The notes under the pieces are model-generated. The model saw only the letters and a program-made list of their open reading frames with translations, had not been told where the DNA came from and searched no databases. DNA of 64,000 bases. Origin: Lactonifactor longoviformis DSM 17459. GTDB lineage: Bacteria > Bacillota > Clostridia > Lachnospirales > Lachnospiraceae. The stretch covers positions 62,001 to 126,000 of the forward strand of contig NZ_FQVI01000002.1 in NCBI RefSeq assembly GCF_900129135.1, in the 5' to 3' direction. A program made the position numbers and the translations under genes. Of this stretch, positions 17,556 through 26,074 are shown piece after piece (position 1 is the first letter of the stretch; the number at the start of each line of letters is the position of its first letter).

Positions 17556-19038
17556 CTAATCTGATTCCTCCAATGCCTTTTTAATTTTTTCAACCTCCAC
17601 ATGTTTTCTCCGCTTTGCGCTAGCATACAGCTTTCGAAACTGTTTCTGGTCGCCGGTTTTCTGTGCCTCCAACATAAGACAGATAAAACAGACCGTCAAG
17701 TCTTCCTTGCATCGTTAAAGCCCCAGTTCTGCAACCCGGCATGCATCCTCCTGCTGTCCATGCTCCTGATAATATGTAATCAAGGCAGAATATTCTTTGC
17801 TGCTGCTCTCCAGATGTTCTTCCAGATAGGATAAATATTTATCTTCTTTCCCGTGTTCGTAATACAAGTATGCGGCCCTCTCTTTGTATGTACCCGATGC
17901 GTCCATAATATCCGCACATGCCAGATACTCTTCTCGATTGGCACACAGCTTTTCTGTCAGTTCCTCCATCACATCGCCACAGTTATAATAAACGTAATAT
18001 TTATTTCGGATTATATCCTCCAGAACCTTCTTTCTTATCCCCCAGTCTTCCTGTTCCAGCTTTCCATTCCTGATAAGTGCTTCGCAGATGTTCTGGATTG
18101 TATCAATCTCCGGTTGGTCGTCAATCATTTTGTAACTTAACCATTTGATCCCTTCCTGACTTCCAACAAGCAGCCAGCTTCAATTCTTTTTGTCCGCTGT
18201 CACCTGATATTGTATTCAGGCATTTTATACGGATATCCAGCAACATTTCCGTCTTTCTATCGATTTGGGAGCGAACCTCATATCTTTCACGATAGCAATT
18301 ACCTTTCCGCGTTAGTTCTTCCTCCAGCGCTTCCAGCTTAACAATTTCACCCTCCAAGAACATTGCCATATCAATGAACATCTCCTTAGAAATTCCCTCT
18401 TCCAGAAGGATTCTGGGCTTGACCTTTTTGCACACTGGGTGTTCAAACATTCTAAGTAATTTTAGAATCTGACTACTCTGTTCCTGTCCGTTTGTCAATT
18501 GCGTGACCGCTCTGATCCAATCCTCTCCCACATCACAGAGTTTTCTGGAAAACATGCCCTCTTTATCCGCATCAGACAAGGAAAATGTTTCCTCCTCTGG
18601 CTCATCCTCAGAATCTTCAGCTTTTTCAACTGAAAATTTCAGCTCACAAACCCTGTCTAAGAGCCTAACCACATGCTCATACTCCTCCAGACACAGCAGG
18701 TCATGGCATCCTGCAAAAACTCTGTTCAGAAATGGTATCACACCAAACACATCGTTATGCCAGCTTTCCCAGTCATCCATATATCTGCCATCATTGTCAA
18801 ACTCATAATAATGTGTCTCATACTCAAAATATATCTCACCATTCTCAACACTTTCACAAAATTTATTAATCTCATCATACCTTGGCATACCAATAATTTT
18901 CTTTTCTCAAGAAAGCGACAGCCAGATTCCTTCCCGCTGACTTTCAGAAAGCAGCTTTGCCTGAGATAAAATCCATGCATCCTTCTCCGCTTCCGACATT
19001 TGAGTTAATTGTTTTTCTATTTTATCTAAAAAACTCAT
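17556..19038 (-). pseudogene. Broken large helical protein gene with three lesions
   Basis: Reading from the ATG at 19036-19038 gives MSFLDKIEKQLTQMSEAEKD, then a TGA at 18907-18909. The same frame goes on with EKKIIGMPRYDEINKF. A frameshift near 18170 joins it to LLVGSQEGIKWLSYKMIDDQ. A TAA at 17715-17717 is again followed in frame by RCKEDLTVCFICLMLEAQKTGDQKQFRKLYASAKRRKH up to the TAG at 17556. The intact protein would have about 490 aa, with helical TPR-like repeats and no recognised enzyme motif. Three lesions argue against sequencing error. Confidence 0.8.
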
Positions 19039-19198
19039 CGTTGTTCCCTTTCGTCTTTTCTAAATTATCAGCATTATCCGTATTCTTTTACTTTTCCTGA
19101 CAGCAAGGCAGACTTCTCAATTTCCGCAGAGCAATTCATCAATTTTAACATCAAAATTATCTTCCTTACACTCACAAGATCAACTGCACAATCGCCTC

Positions 19199-19489
19199 CT
19201 AACAGAAAGAGAATATATAGCAGCCGGCAGGTCCTGCACTATATGGGAAAATCTTTCGATGCCTCACGTAATTTAATTTTTTTGTGGACCAGCACTTCGG
19301 ATAATTACTGCAGCCCAAAAAATTTCCGTACTGTCCACTTTTTTCGCTTAGCTTTCCACCACACTGCGTACAAACTGAAGCGTCGTATCTGATACGCTTT
19401 TGTTTACTTTTGTCTCCCCGATGCTTCATCATGGTATTTCCATTTTCTTCCGCTTTATATAAACAATTTTTACATATATCCGAATTCAT
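19199..19489 (-). CDS. Short zinc-ribbon protein, probably a remnant
   Basis: The 96-aa frame has a CKNC motif near the start and a topoisomerase-type C4 zinc finger (CTQCGGKL ... GCSNYPKC) at about 41-67. The last 25 residues look random. It may be the tail of a lost helicase or NERD-type gene rather than a functional protein. No partner gene overlaps it. Confidence 0.45.
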   Translation of the reverse strand: MNSDICKNCLYKAEENGNTMMKHRGDKSKQKRIRYDASVCTQCGGKLSEKSGQYGNFLGCSNYPKCWSTKKLNYVRHRKIFPYSAGPAGCYIFSFC

Positions 19490-19549
19490 ATGATTTTCAC
19501 CGCCATATAATAAGAGCTCATTCCTTTAGATAACTATAAAACAACGAAG

Positions 19550-19573
19550 CCCGTTAGCCCTTGTGGTTAGCGG
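19550..19573. terminator. Hairpin beside the integrase end of the mobile element
   Basis: CCCGTTAGCC pairs with GGTTAGCGGG around a short loop, followed by TTTT on the plus strand. It lies just outside the candidate left attachment site. Confidence 0.6.
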
Positions 19574-19607
19574 GTTTTCGCTGTTCTGTACTTGTTGCAA
19601 AATCCGC

Positions 19608-19629
19608 TTCGGTCAAATCTCGGTCAAAT
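19608..19629. repeat. Candidate left attachment site with paired direct repeat
   Basis: TTCGGTCAAAT and CTCGGTCAAAT follow each other directly. The first, extended to TTCGGTCAAATC, matches the other end of the element. The location 56 bp past the integrase stop codon is usual for an att site. Confidence 0.5.
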
Positions 19630-19684
19630 AATTTTCTAAAGAAATGTTGCACCTTTTCTATTCTCTTTCTTATTCTTGTTCTGA

Positions 19685-20890
19685 TTATATGATTTCCTTA
19701 TACAAATTCTGTAATTTATCCATTTCCGATTTTGCTTTATCATCTGTGACGTGCGTATACAAATCCAGTGTGATTGCTATGGAATAATGTCCGAGGAATC
19801 CTTGTACTACCTTTGCGTCAATCCCGGCTTCAAAACAACGCGTTGCAAAAGTATGACGAAGTGCATGTGGATAAAAATGCGGAATCGGTATAAACACTGT
19901 CTTGTTTTTCTCTGCCTGCTTTTTTCGTTCCTTATTGATAGATTTTTCTATCCAGTCTAACGTCACTTGAAAGGTGTGTTCTGTAATCGGTTTTCCGTTC
20001 TTTCCAACAAACACAAGATTTTCAAATCCCTCTAATGGTTGCCATTCACTAGCTGACAACTGCATTTCTTTCAACTGAATCCACTGACGTTTTAAAGCCT
20101 TATACACACTGTCCTGCATGGGAATCGTCCGTATACTGTTCTTTGTCTTTGGTGTCTGGTACTTGAATACATACTTCTTTGTTTCCTTATCTTTGATATA
20201 CACCAACGTTTTATTTACAGAAATTTCCCGTTTCCGAAAATCTACATCATCCCATGTAAGCCCAAGCAGTTCTCCGCCACGCATTCCCGTTCCGAGTGCT
20301 ACCTGTATGAGATTCTCGTGTATTCTCTCCTTTGCGTGTTCCAATACTTCCCGTTGTTCTTTCACAGTCAGTACCCGTATCTGTTTTGTCTTTGTTTTGG
20401 GAACTTCCACTCCTGCACATGGGTTGAATGTAAGAATCCTGTTATGCACTGCATATTTGAACATAGCATTGAGAATATTATACACATCCCGTATAGTCTT
20501 TGTGCTGTAATCATCATCTGCCATATTCTGAAGCAGACGTTCCAAAATAATCGGATTAAAATCTGCCACACGTTGTTTTCCTATCTGCTTCTTTATGTAA
20601 CGTCTGTAAAAATCATCATAACGTACTTGTGTACTCTCCTTGATAGTCCGCTTCTTATGGGTATTCAGCCAGATATCAAACCATGTATCCAGAGTGATAT
20701 TATCGCCCTTTCCTTTCAACCCATGCTTGACTTCATAGCGTAAATCTTCCATTTCTTGAACTAACTTTTTTAAGTCCGCATTATCTTTTGTATACGTTTC
20801 TCCTTTGTAATAAAACCGCCCTCTGTAAATTCCGCTTTTTCTCTGCATAATTCCCGGCGGTAATGGATTTCCTTTTAAGTCCTTGCCCAA
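19685..20890 (-). CDS. int: Tyrosine site-specific integrase (Tn916 Int-like)
   Basis: The 401-aa recombinase has an N-terminal arm-binding domain (about 15-60) and a SAM-like core domain (LDTWFDIWLNTHKKRTIKES, about 65-150). The catalytic domain shows Arg in GTGMRGGELLGL, the HALRHTFAT box and the nucleophile Tyr in LDLYTHV. Length and order match Tn916 and phage integrases. It lies at the end of the element next to the putative att site and is followed upstream by the excisionase gene, as in Tn916. Confidence 0.95.
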   Translation of the reverse strand: MGKDLKGNPLPPGIMQRKSGIYRGRFYYKGETYTKDNADLKKLVQEMEDLRYEVKHGLKGKGDNITLDTWFDIWLNTHKKRTIKESTQVRYDDFYRRYIKKQIGKQRVADFNPIILERLLQNMADDDYSTKTIRDVYNILNAMFKYAVHNRILTFNPCAGVEVPKTKTKQIRVLTVKEQREVLEHAKERIHENLIQVALGTGMRGGELLGLTWDDVDFRKREISVNKTLVYIKDKETKKYVFKYQTPKTKNSIRTIPMQDSVYKALKRQWIQLKEMQLSASEWQPLEGFENLVFVGKNGKPITEHTFQVTLDWIEKSINKERKKQAEKNKTVFIPIPHFYPHALRHTFATRCFEAGIDAKVVQGFLGHYSIAITLDLYTHVTDDKAKSEMDKLQNLYKEII

Positions 20891-20957
20891 TCTGCACGCT
20901 CCTTTCCGTGCAAGGACTATCAGAACTGGTCTGACAGTATTATATGCTTATTTGTGT

Positions 20958-21191
20958 TTATACTGCAATTACTTCATATTTATTTTTCAGATTATGCCCT
21001 TCGTTTTTCTTCAAAAACTGGTCTAAAACCTCAGAGCGTATAAGAATCTTATTTCCAATCCTTATGACCGGAATCTTCTGCCATGTAATCAGCTTTCGCA
21101 GATTATTTCTTCCAATTCCCGTATACTCTGACGCTTCATTCACTGTAAGGGCTTTCTTTGTCTGTATCGTTTTCTGTGTATGTTCTGTCAA
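20958..21191 (-). CDS. xis: Excisionase-like helix-turn-helix protein
   Basis: The 77-aa protein has a MerR-type winged helix (LTVNEASEYTGIGRNNLRKLI, then IRIGNKILIRSEVLDQFL), the usual form of Tn916-type Xis and excisionase-family proteins. It overlaps the end of the Rep gene and precedes int. It should steer the integrase toward excision. Confidence 0.8.
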   Translation of the reverse strand: MTEHTQKTIQTKKALTVNEASEYTGIGRNNLRKLITWQKIPVIRIGNKILIRSEVLDQFLKKNEGHNLKNKYEVIAV

Positions 21192-22272
21192 AGATTCTCC
21201 TTTCTTCTTCCCTCAAAAGGAAAGATTTTTTATAGTCCTCATATATGCGTTGTTGTTCTTCGTTCATCTGCCCCCGTTCTATTAGCTGGCGGATATAATC
21301 TCTGTTATCCAGTTTTCCGATTTTATCCATTAGCTTTAAAGAGGGCGAAACTGCTACGTTCAGCCACTGCCATGTTCGTTCCAGTGTCTTTTTCTCTGGA
21401 TTCATGGTCAACTTTATCTTCCCTACATCCTGCATGAGTTCTTCCCACGGGGGATAAGTAGGATAAAGCCGTTTTCTTGTAACCGTGCTGTTTTCCGGCT
21501 TCTGTAAAAACCGCACTTTCTCGTTTAATACAGACAACGCAATCCGTGCCACATCCCTGTCTTTCAGAAGTTCTTCTACTAATCTGACCGCTTTTTTGTG
21601 CCGGAATCGAAGTTCATATCTGTTCCAGTCCGGGTTGAGTTCTTTTCCGAACTTTTCTGCCTGTTCATATCCCTTTTCATAGAATGTAATCCGAAAATCA
21701 CTGTGTTTACTGCCGAGATATAGTGTTTTTCCCTGCGCTTCTATTTCATCCTCTTTCAGTCTATCAGAACGATTCTCTGCTGTATCACGCAACTGACTAG
21801 ATATCAGCCCCTCGTTTTTCAGACGAATCAATTCCGGGATAGACAGATAAGGCTTTGTATCGTCGATTGCCAAGTCTATCCTCGGAAAATTCACCGGGTA
21901 TCTGCAAACTCTTTCCAGAAAATCAAACCATGTTTCCTTATTCATCATAAGGAAATTTTCATAATTCCTGCACCCCGAACCACTCATAAGAATCTGAAAT
22001 CCCTCATACTGTGCATTTCCTGTCGGTTTCAGAATCTTGATATTGTCAAATCTTGCTATCAGTTCGTGTCCAGCAATTCCTTTTTCCTTACCATGCAGTT
22101 CCATAAAACTCAGTGGAATCCGCAAGATATCTTCTATGATTATGAACACGTCTACACCTTTGACAGTAATCTGACACCAGTCAATCAGTGCTGTCAAATC
22201 TTCTTTCTGACGAGTTACCCCCCTGTTAGTATAGGGGGGTTCTGAAATTTTCATTACCTCTGTTATCATCAT
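21136..22272 (-). CDS. Rep_trans/MobT-like replication initiation or relaxase protein
   Basis: The protein of about 378 aa belongs to the replication initiation factor family shared by Tn916 Orf20 (MobT) and rolling-circle Rep proteins. Visible blocks are ALIDWCQITVKGVD, FPRIDLAIDDTKPYLSI, FRITFYEKGYEQ and RYELRFRHKKA. It should nick a site in the element to start transfer or replication. I chose the ATG at 22270-22272 with AAAGG 5 bp upstream; longer and shorter starts exist. Confidence 0.8.
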   Translation of the reverse strand: MMITEVMKISEPPYTNRGVTRQKEDLTALIDWCQITVKGVDVFIIIEDILRIPLSFMELHGKEKGIAGHELIARFDNIKILKPTGNAQYEGFQILMSGSGCRNYENFLMMNKETWFDFLERVCRYPVNFPRIDLAIDDTKPYLSIPELIRLKNEGLISSQLRDTAENRSDRLKEDEIEAQGKTLYLGSKHSDFRITFYEKGYEQAEKFGKELNPDWNRYELRFRHKKAVRLVEELLKDRDVARIALSVLNEKVRFLQKPENSTVTRKRLYPTYPPWEELMQDVGKIKLTMNPEKKTLERTWQWLNVAVSPSLKLMDKIGKLDNRDYIRQLIERGQMNEEQQRIYEDYKKSFLLREEERRIFDRTYTENDTDKESPYSE

Positions 22273-22385
22273 CCCTGCCTTTCGTAGTATGCCGTGGCTT
22301 TCGCCACGTTCCCGGAACTTCTCTACTCCCTTTGCTCCTTTCACGCTGTACGGAGCAGTCCGCAGAGAATTTCCGGGAACAGTCT

Positions 22386-22718
22386 CTACACGTTTCCTTT
22401 TCCGGTAACAACACGGATACCCTTGCAGGAGATTCTGTCCACCAATACCGGGAAGTTTCCTCTCTGCACATAAGGGGCATATACCGCTTCTTCTAGTTCT
22501 ACCACTGTGTAAGGCTCTACCTTTGGAAGTTCTGTTGCTTCCAGACGGATATCTACGCTGTTTCCAAGTTTCATGCTTCCGAGGTGAAGTTTCAATGCTT
22601 CCACTTCCTCGGTTTTCTTCCGGGTTTCCTTATCATACTTGTAGCAGTAGTCTGCTCCCATGTAACGGAGTTCCCCGAACGCTTCTCTGACCTGTTCTTT
22701 TGTCAATGTAATCTGCAT
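22386..22718 (-). CDS. Small Tn916-type accessory protein
   Basis: The 110-aa frame starts at the ATG at 22716-22718, backed by AAAAGGAG. Its content (TKEQVREAFGELRYMGADYCYKYDKETRKKTEE) is coding-like and similar to small genes between Rep and the regulator in Tn916-like elements. I do not recognise a domain with certainty. It is divergent from the XRE regulator. Confidence 0.6.
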   Translation of the reverse strand: MQITLTKEQVREAFGELRYMGADYCYKYDKETRKKTEEVEALKLHLGSMKLGNSVDIRLEATELPKVEPYTVVELEEAVYAPYVQRGNFPVLVDRISCKGIRVVTGKGNV

Positions 22719-23000
22719 GCTACATTTCTCCTTTTTTGAAATCATGGTGAATGAGTGTCTGTAAGTGTGACAAGTCCTTTTCATATCCACGTCTATATTT
22801 ATTTCATTACTTTTCTCCTTACCTCTTAACCTCATCATAGACCTGTTTTTTCTTCTTGTCAACAATTATTTTACTTTTTCCCTTACTTTTTATTTTTGTA
22901 TTTCAAACGCTTAACTATATCTTTTTATAACTTATTATAATTTTACCCTTACATTTATCCTTATCTTGTGTTATGATGAAAACAGAAACGAGGTGTGCAT

Positions 23001-23840
23001 ATGTTTGTGAATAAAGAAGCAGTAGGAAAACGAATTTTACAGATACGCAAGAAATACGGTTACAGTATGCAGAAGTTTGGGGAAATCATAGATAATGCCC
23101 CGAAAGGCTCTGTAAACAGTTGGGAAAAGGGTGTGAATCTTCCCAATGAGAAACGCTTGAAGCAGATTGCCACGTTGGGCAATATGACGCTGAATGAACT
23201 TCTGTATGGTTCATTTAAAGAATATGTAGATATGCTTATCACAGAAAAACTGGGGATTGAACTGCCGGAAGAATTTACCAGAACTTTCTATTCTCTTTTA
23301 GAGCAGAACGGATTTACCTACGGGGATGATATCGAGATTGTCCGGCTTGTAAACGGCTTTCTGACTTATCATAACCTTACAACAAAAGAAACCGCCATTT
23401 TCTATCAGCCAACTGCATACTCCGGCGATTATTTTGACGGTATCATACAAAAAGCGGATTCTTCCGTTCTGGTCTGCCGGGCATATGCAGATAAGGCAAA
23501 CAACACCTTACATATCATTCCGGCTTTTGAGAATGGACAGACTGAGGAAGTAGCAGACTTCTTTCATGCACTGAAAAGCATAACCGCTCCACACAACAAC
23601 AATTATTTCACTTCCGGCTTTCTGACACTCGGACTGGCATTGAGAGATTCCAAAGTAATTATCTATGGAATTGATGAAAAACAGGGAACAGCACAGGTAA
23701 TCCCTTACGAATATGATTGCGAATCAGACGCTTATATCCAGAATGAACATCTGTCATATACCAGACAGGATAGCTTTTTCCGAGAAGCCACGAAAGAAGC
23801 GGTCTATTGGAAAATGCAATCCGACAGAAGTAACCCATAA
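23001..23840 (+). CDS. XRE-family regulator of the mobile element
   Basis: The 279-aa protein has an N-terminal helix-turn-helix (ILQIRKKYGYSMQKFGEIIDNAPKGSVNSWEKG) and a long C-terminal domain of unknown fold. GAGG lies 7 bp before the ATG at 23001; a GTG six bases earlier is possible. It is transcribed divergently from the integration and mobilization genes, so it probably controls them. Confidence 0.8.
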   Translation: MFVNKEAVGKRILQIRKKYGYSMQKFGEIIDNAPKGSVNSWEKGVNLPNEKRLKQIATLGNMTLNELLYGSFKEYVDMLITEKLGIELPEEFTRTFYSLLEQNGFTYGDDIEIVRLVNGFLTYHNLTTKETAIFYQPTAYSGDYFDGIIQKADSSVLVCRAYADKANNTLHIIPAFENGQTEEVADFFHALKSITAPHNNNYFTSGFLTLGLALRDSKVIIYGIDEKQGTAQVIPYEYDCESDAYIQNEHLSYTRQDSFFREATKEAVYWKMQSDRSNP

Positions 23841-23847
23841 GATAAAC

Positions 23848-23886
23848 AAGAGGACTTGCAAGGTTTGTGACCTTTCAAGTCCTCTT
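23848..23886 (+). terminator. Terminator of the XRE gene
   Basis: The arms AAGAGGACTTG and CAAGTCCTCTT form a stem 8 bp after the stop codon. Confidence 0.7.
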
Positions 23887-24010
23887 ATGTATCATGATGG
23901 TATTGGCTGTGTCCGTTCCGTAAAGGACTGCCCTACGGCGTCTCGGCTTCGCCTTGTTCCTTTACCTCACTAATAATAATGTTCTGATAGCAGAACTCTT
24001 ACTTATACTT

Positions 24011-24379
24011 TTATCTTACTATTCTTTCAATTTTTACCGTTTCACCATCAATATTATACTTAAAAAAATAAAATTTAATAACATTTCCTTCTGATACTTG
24101 TTCTAGATCACCTTTACACTTAGTACAATCTAAACTAACTTTTGTCGTATCAAAAAATAGACTACTTTCTTCCTTCTCATTTAGTTCTATTAAAAGTGTA
24201 TCAAAAGTTTTCTCTACAACAACCCCACTCAAATGAAACCAATGAGAATTATCATCTCCACTAGAACGCAACTCCATATTTTGACGATTCTCCTTAAAAA
24301 CATTTCCTTTTACGCCAAGCACAATTAATACTATTGCAAGCAAAAGTATGATTAACAAAATCAATCGTTTCTTATCCAT
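24011..24379 (-). CDS. Small membrane-anchored protein, element cargo
   Basis: The 122-aa protein starts at the ATG at 24377-24379, which overlaps the protease gene stop by 8 bp. Residues 5-23 are a strongly hydrophobic anchor, and the remaining 95 aa are extracellular, with a CTKC pair. The tight coupling to the secreted protease suggests that the two act together, for example as an inhibitor or immunity-type partner. No family is recognised. Confidence 0.7.
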   Translation of the reverse strand: MDKKRLILLIILLLAIVLIVLGVKGNVFKENRQNMELRSSGDDNSHWFHLSGVVVEKTFDTLLIELNEKEESSLFFDTTKVSLDCTKCKGDLEQVSEGNVIKFYFFKYNIDGETVKIERIVR

Positions 24380-25505
24380 TAAATGTAGTCCCCGATATGT
24401 CTGTCCAACTATCAAAATCAAAATTCAAATAACGTACTGTATCCCCCCATCCATCAAATACCATCAATGTATGTACTGTATTTCCAGAATTATATGCTCG
24501 CAAAGTTGCATATCCCTCTGCTGCCATTGAATGCCCCGCACGTTCTCCAGTATCACTGCTAATTATACCACAATGGACAACTGCTATATCTCCTCTATCA
24601 ATGCAATTAGTGAAAAAATTATAATTGGGACTATAGTCAGTATTTTGTGTTACAGAAACATTCTTTCCAGCACAAAAGTCCACAAATCCAGGTCCAATAT
24701 TGCCAATAGTTGTTGAACCATATGTTATTCCTCCACTCTCCGATGAAACTGTCGTTCCTGTTGAATCCCAAATATCCATATAATCACCTGCAATATCTGT
24801 ATAATCAACAGCATTATAATATGCACCACATGCTAATAATGCACTAACTGCACATGCATAATGTCCTGTTACACTTTCTATATACGGCTCATTAAAGGAA
24901 ATAAATTCTTGAAGATGATTTGTTGAAACAAGCGTGTAGTTTTCATAAACTTCATCAATATCTAGCAAAACCTCATCCCAAGTAGCTGGGTCTTTTCCCC
25001 TACTCTCATTCAAGGACAGTACTGTTTTTTCTAATGTTTCACCATAATTCGTTCTAATCTTTCCCAAATTATCAACAATACCATATTCAAACGGAGCTAT
25101 TTTATATATTTCAGAGGTATTTGCTTTTTCACTAAATACATTTGCTTCACTTTGATAAATCACCTCATATGGATTTGCTGAATTATTACCAAATGAGTAT
25201 TCTGATATCAAAGATTCACACGTAGTATCAAAAACTACATATCCATATGGTTTGTTTTCTAAATTGTAATTTACAATATATCCAATAGCTTGACCTGTTG
25301 TATCATAAAATTTTCTCGGATTATTAGCAACAATATTGCTATTTTCTCCTATTCCCTTTGCAAAACGTTCTGCCATCTGTATCGCCAAATCATCCGTAAC
25401 ATTTACAACAGAAGTATTCTCCGAGGCATGGACAGGAACTATTGACATAATAGTCAATATAAAGATTGTCAAAAGTGAAGCAAATCGTTTAAAAATTTTT
25501 CTCAT
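24372..25505 (-). CDS. Secreted papain-like cysteine peptidase, element cargo
   Basis: The 377-aa protein has a signal peptide (KRFASLLTIFILTIMSIVPVHA) and a pro-region of about 150 aa. The catalytic domain carries a Cys in GHYACAVSALLACGAYY (about residue 219) and a His in GERAGHSMAAEGYA. A candidate Asp lies in MVFDGWGDT. This resembles C10/C39-like peptidases such as streptopain. It is AT-rich compared with the flanks. A secreted protease is an unusual cargo for a small Tn916-type element. Confidence 0.75.
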   Translation of the reverse strand: MRKIFKRFASLLTIFILTIMSIVPVHASENTSVVNVTDDLAIQMAERFAKGIGENSNIVANNPRKFYDTTGQAIGYIVNYNLENKPYGYVVFDTTCESLISEYSFGNNSANPYEVIYQSEANVFSEKANTSEIYKIAPFEYGIVDNLGKIRTNYGETLEKTVLSLNESRGKDPATWDEVLLDIDEVYENYTLVSTNHLQEFISFNEPYIESVTGHYACAVSALLACGAYYNAVDYTDIAGDYMDIWDSTGTTVSSESGGITYGSTTIGNIGPGFVDFCAGKNVSVTQNTDYSPNYNFFTNCIDRGDIAVVHCGIISSDTGERAGHSMAAEGYATLRAYNSGNTVHTLMVFDGWGDTVRYLNFDFDSWTDISGTTFNG

Positions 25506-25651
25506 AAATATCCTTCCTCCTTAGATTATATATTTACTTTAATATTATATCTTATTCCCTATTTTGTCTATATTTTTTTATGTTTATTTCAAATATTTCA
25601 TTCTATTTTATTTTTATCAAACTATTTTCAAACAAATCCAAACAAAGAATC

Positions 25652-25674
25652 TCGGGGCAAATTTCGGTCAAATC
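25652..25674. repeat. Candidate right attachment site with paired repeat
   Basis: TCGGGGCAAAT is followed directly by TTCGGTCAAATC. This mirrors the paired motif at the left edge and matches 12 bp there exactly. The following DNA up to 26074 holds only a terminator-like hairpin and a short gene remnant. Confidence 0.45.
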
Positions 25675-25714
25675 AGGATAAATAAATATAACACTTTATA
25701 TGTAAGTCAATTTT

Positions 25715-25739
25715 AAAAAAGCCTGTAATTCCGGGCTTT
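25715..25739 (-). terminator. Terminator for minus-strand transcription of the SAVED gene side
   Basis: On the minus strand AAGCCCG and CAGGCTT form a stem followed by TTTTTT. It is the first terminator downstream of the type III-associated operon. Confidence 0.6.
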
Positions 25740-25788
25740 ACAACACTTTGTAACACAATATAAACCAGTTCGATAATCCCTCACTTTC

Positions 25789-25944
25789 TTATACAATCAG
25801 TCCGCAAAACTCACCTTTAATCCACCTAGTACCAGATGAATCCAAAAAACCGCCAGCGTCAATATCCCCCAAATGTCTATATTTAGTATCCGGATGGCAC
25901 GCATACACCAGTTTAAGAAAATCCCTCTGATATTTAAGCGTCAT
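25789..25944 (-). pseudogene. Possible jetD (Wadjet) fragment
   Basis: A 51-codon frame reads KYQRDFLKLVYACHP and then KYRHLGDIDAGGF. The GDID block with a preceding FLKL helix matches the TOPRIM-like C-terminal domain (DUF2220) of JetD, the nuclease subunit of Wadjet plasmid defense. After GGF the similarity ends. It is a fragment at best. Confidence 0.4.
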
Positions 25945-26074
25945 TTTTATCCACTTGATGCTCTACCTCTTGGCGAAAACCTCCCACTTAAAACAAAATT
26001 ACACACGGAAGAGATTGTTCTCTGATGCCCGTAAACCACACTGTTTTCCATGTATCGTGATATCATTGTGTCTA

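Larger units (their letters stand above)
19608..25674. mobile_element. Tn916-type mobilizable element, about 6.1 kb
   Basis: The segment carries a tyrosine integrase, an excisionase-like protein, a Rep_trans/MobT-like protein, a small accessory gene, a divergent XRE regulator and two cargo genes. The 12-bp repeat TTCGGTCAAATC occurs at both edges (19608-19619 and 25663-25674). No conjugation genes are present, so transfer would need a helper. Edges are inferred from these repeats and gene content. Confidence 0.65.

Noticed and set aside
17399-17626. 75-codon minus-strand frame
   Set aside because: It overlaps the tail of the broken large gene and the leader repeat and has no independent ribosome site; it is likely a shadow.
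23900-23980. Possible origin of transfer near the XRE terminator
   Set aside because: Some inverted CGG/CCG strings occur, but no nick-site motif could be matched with confidence.
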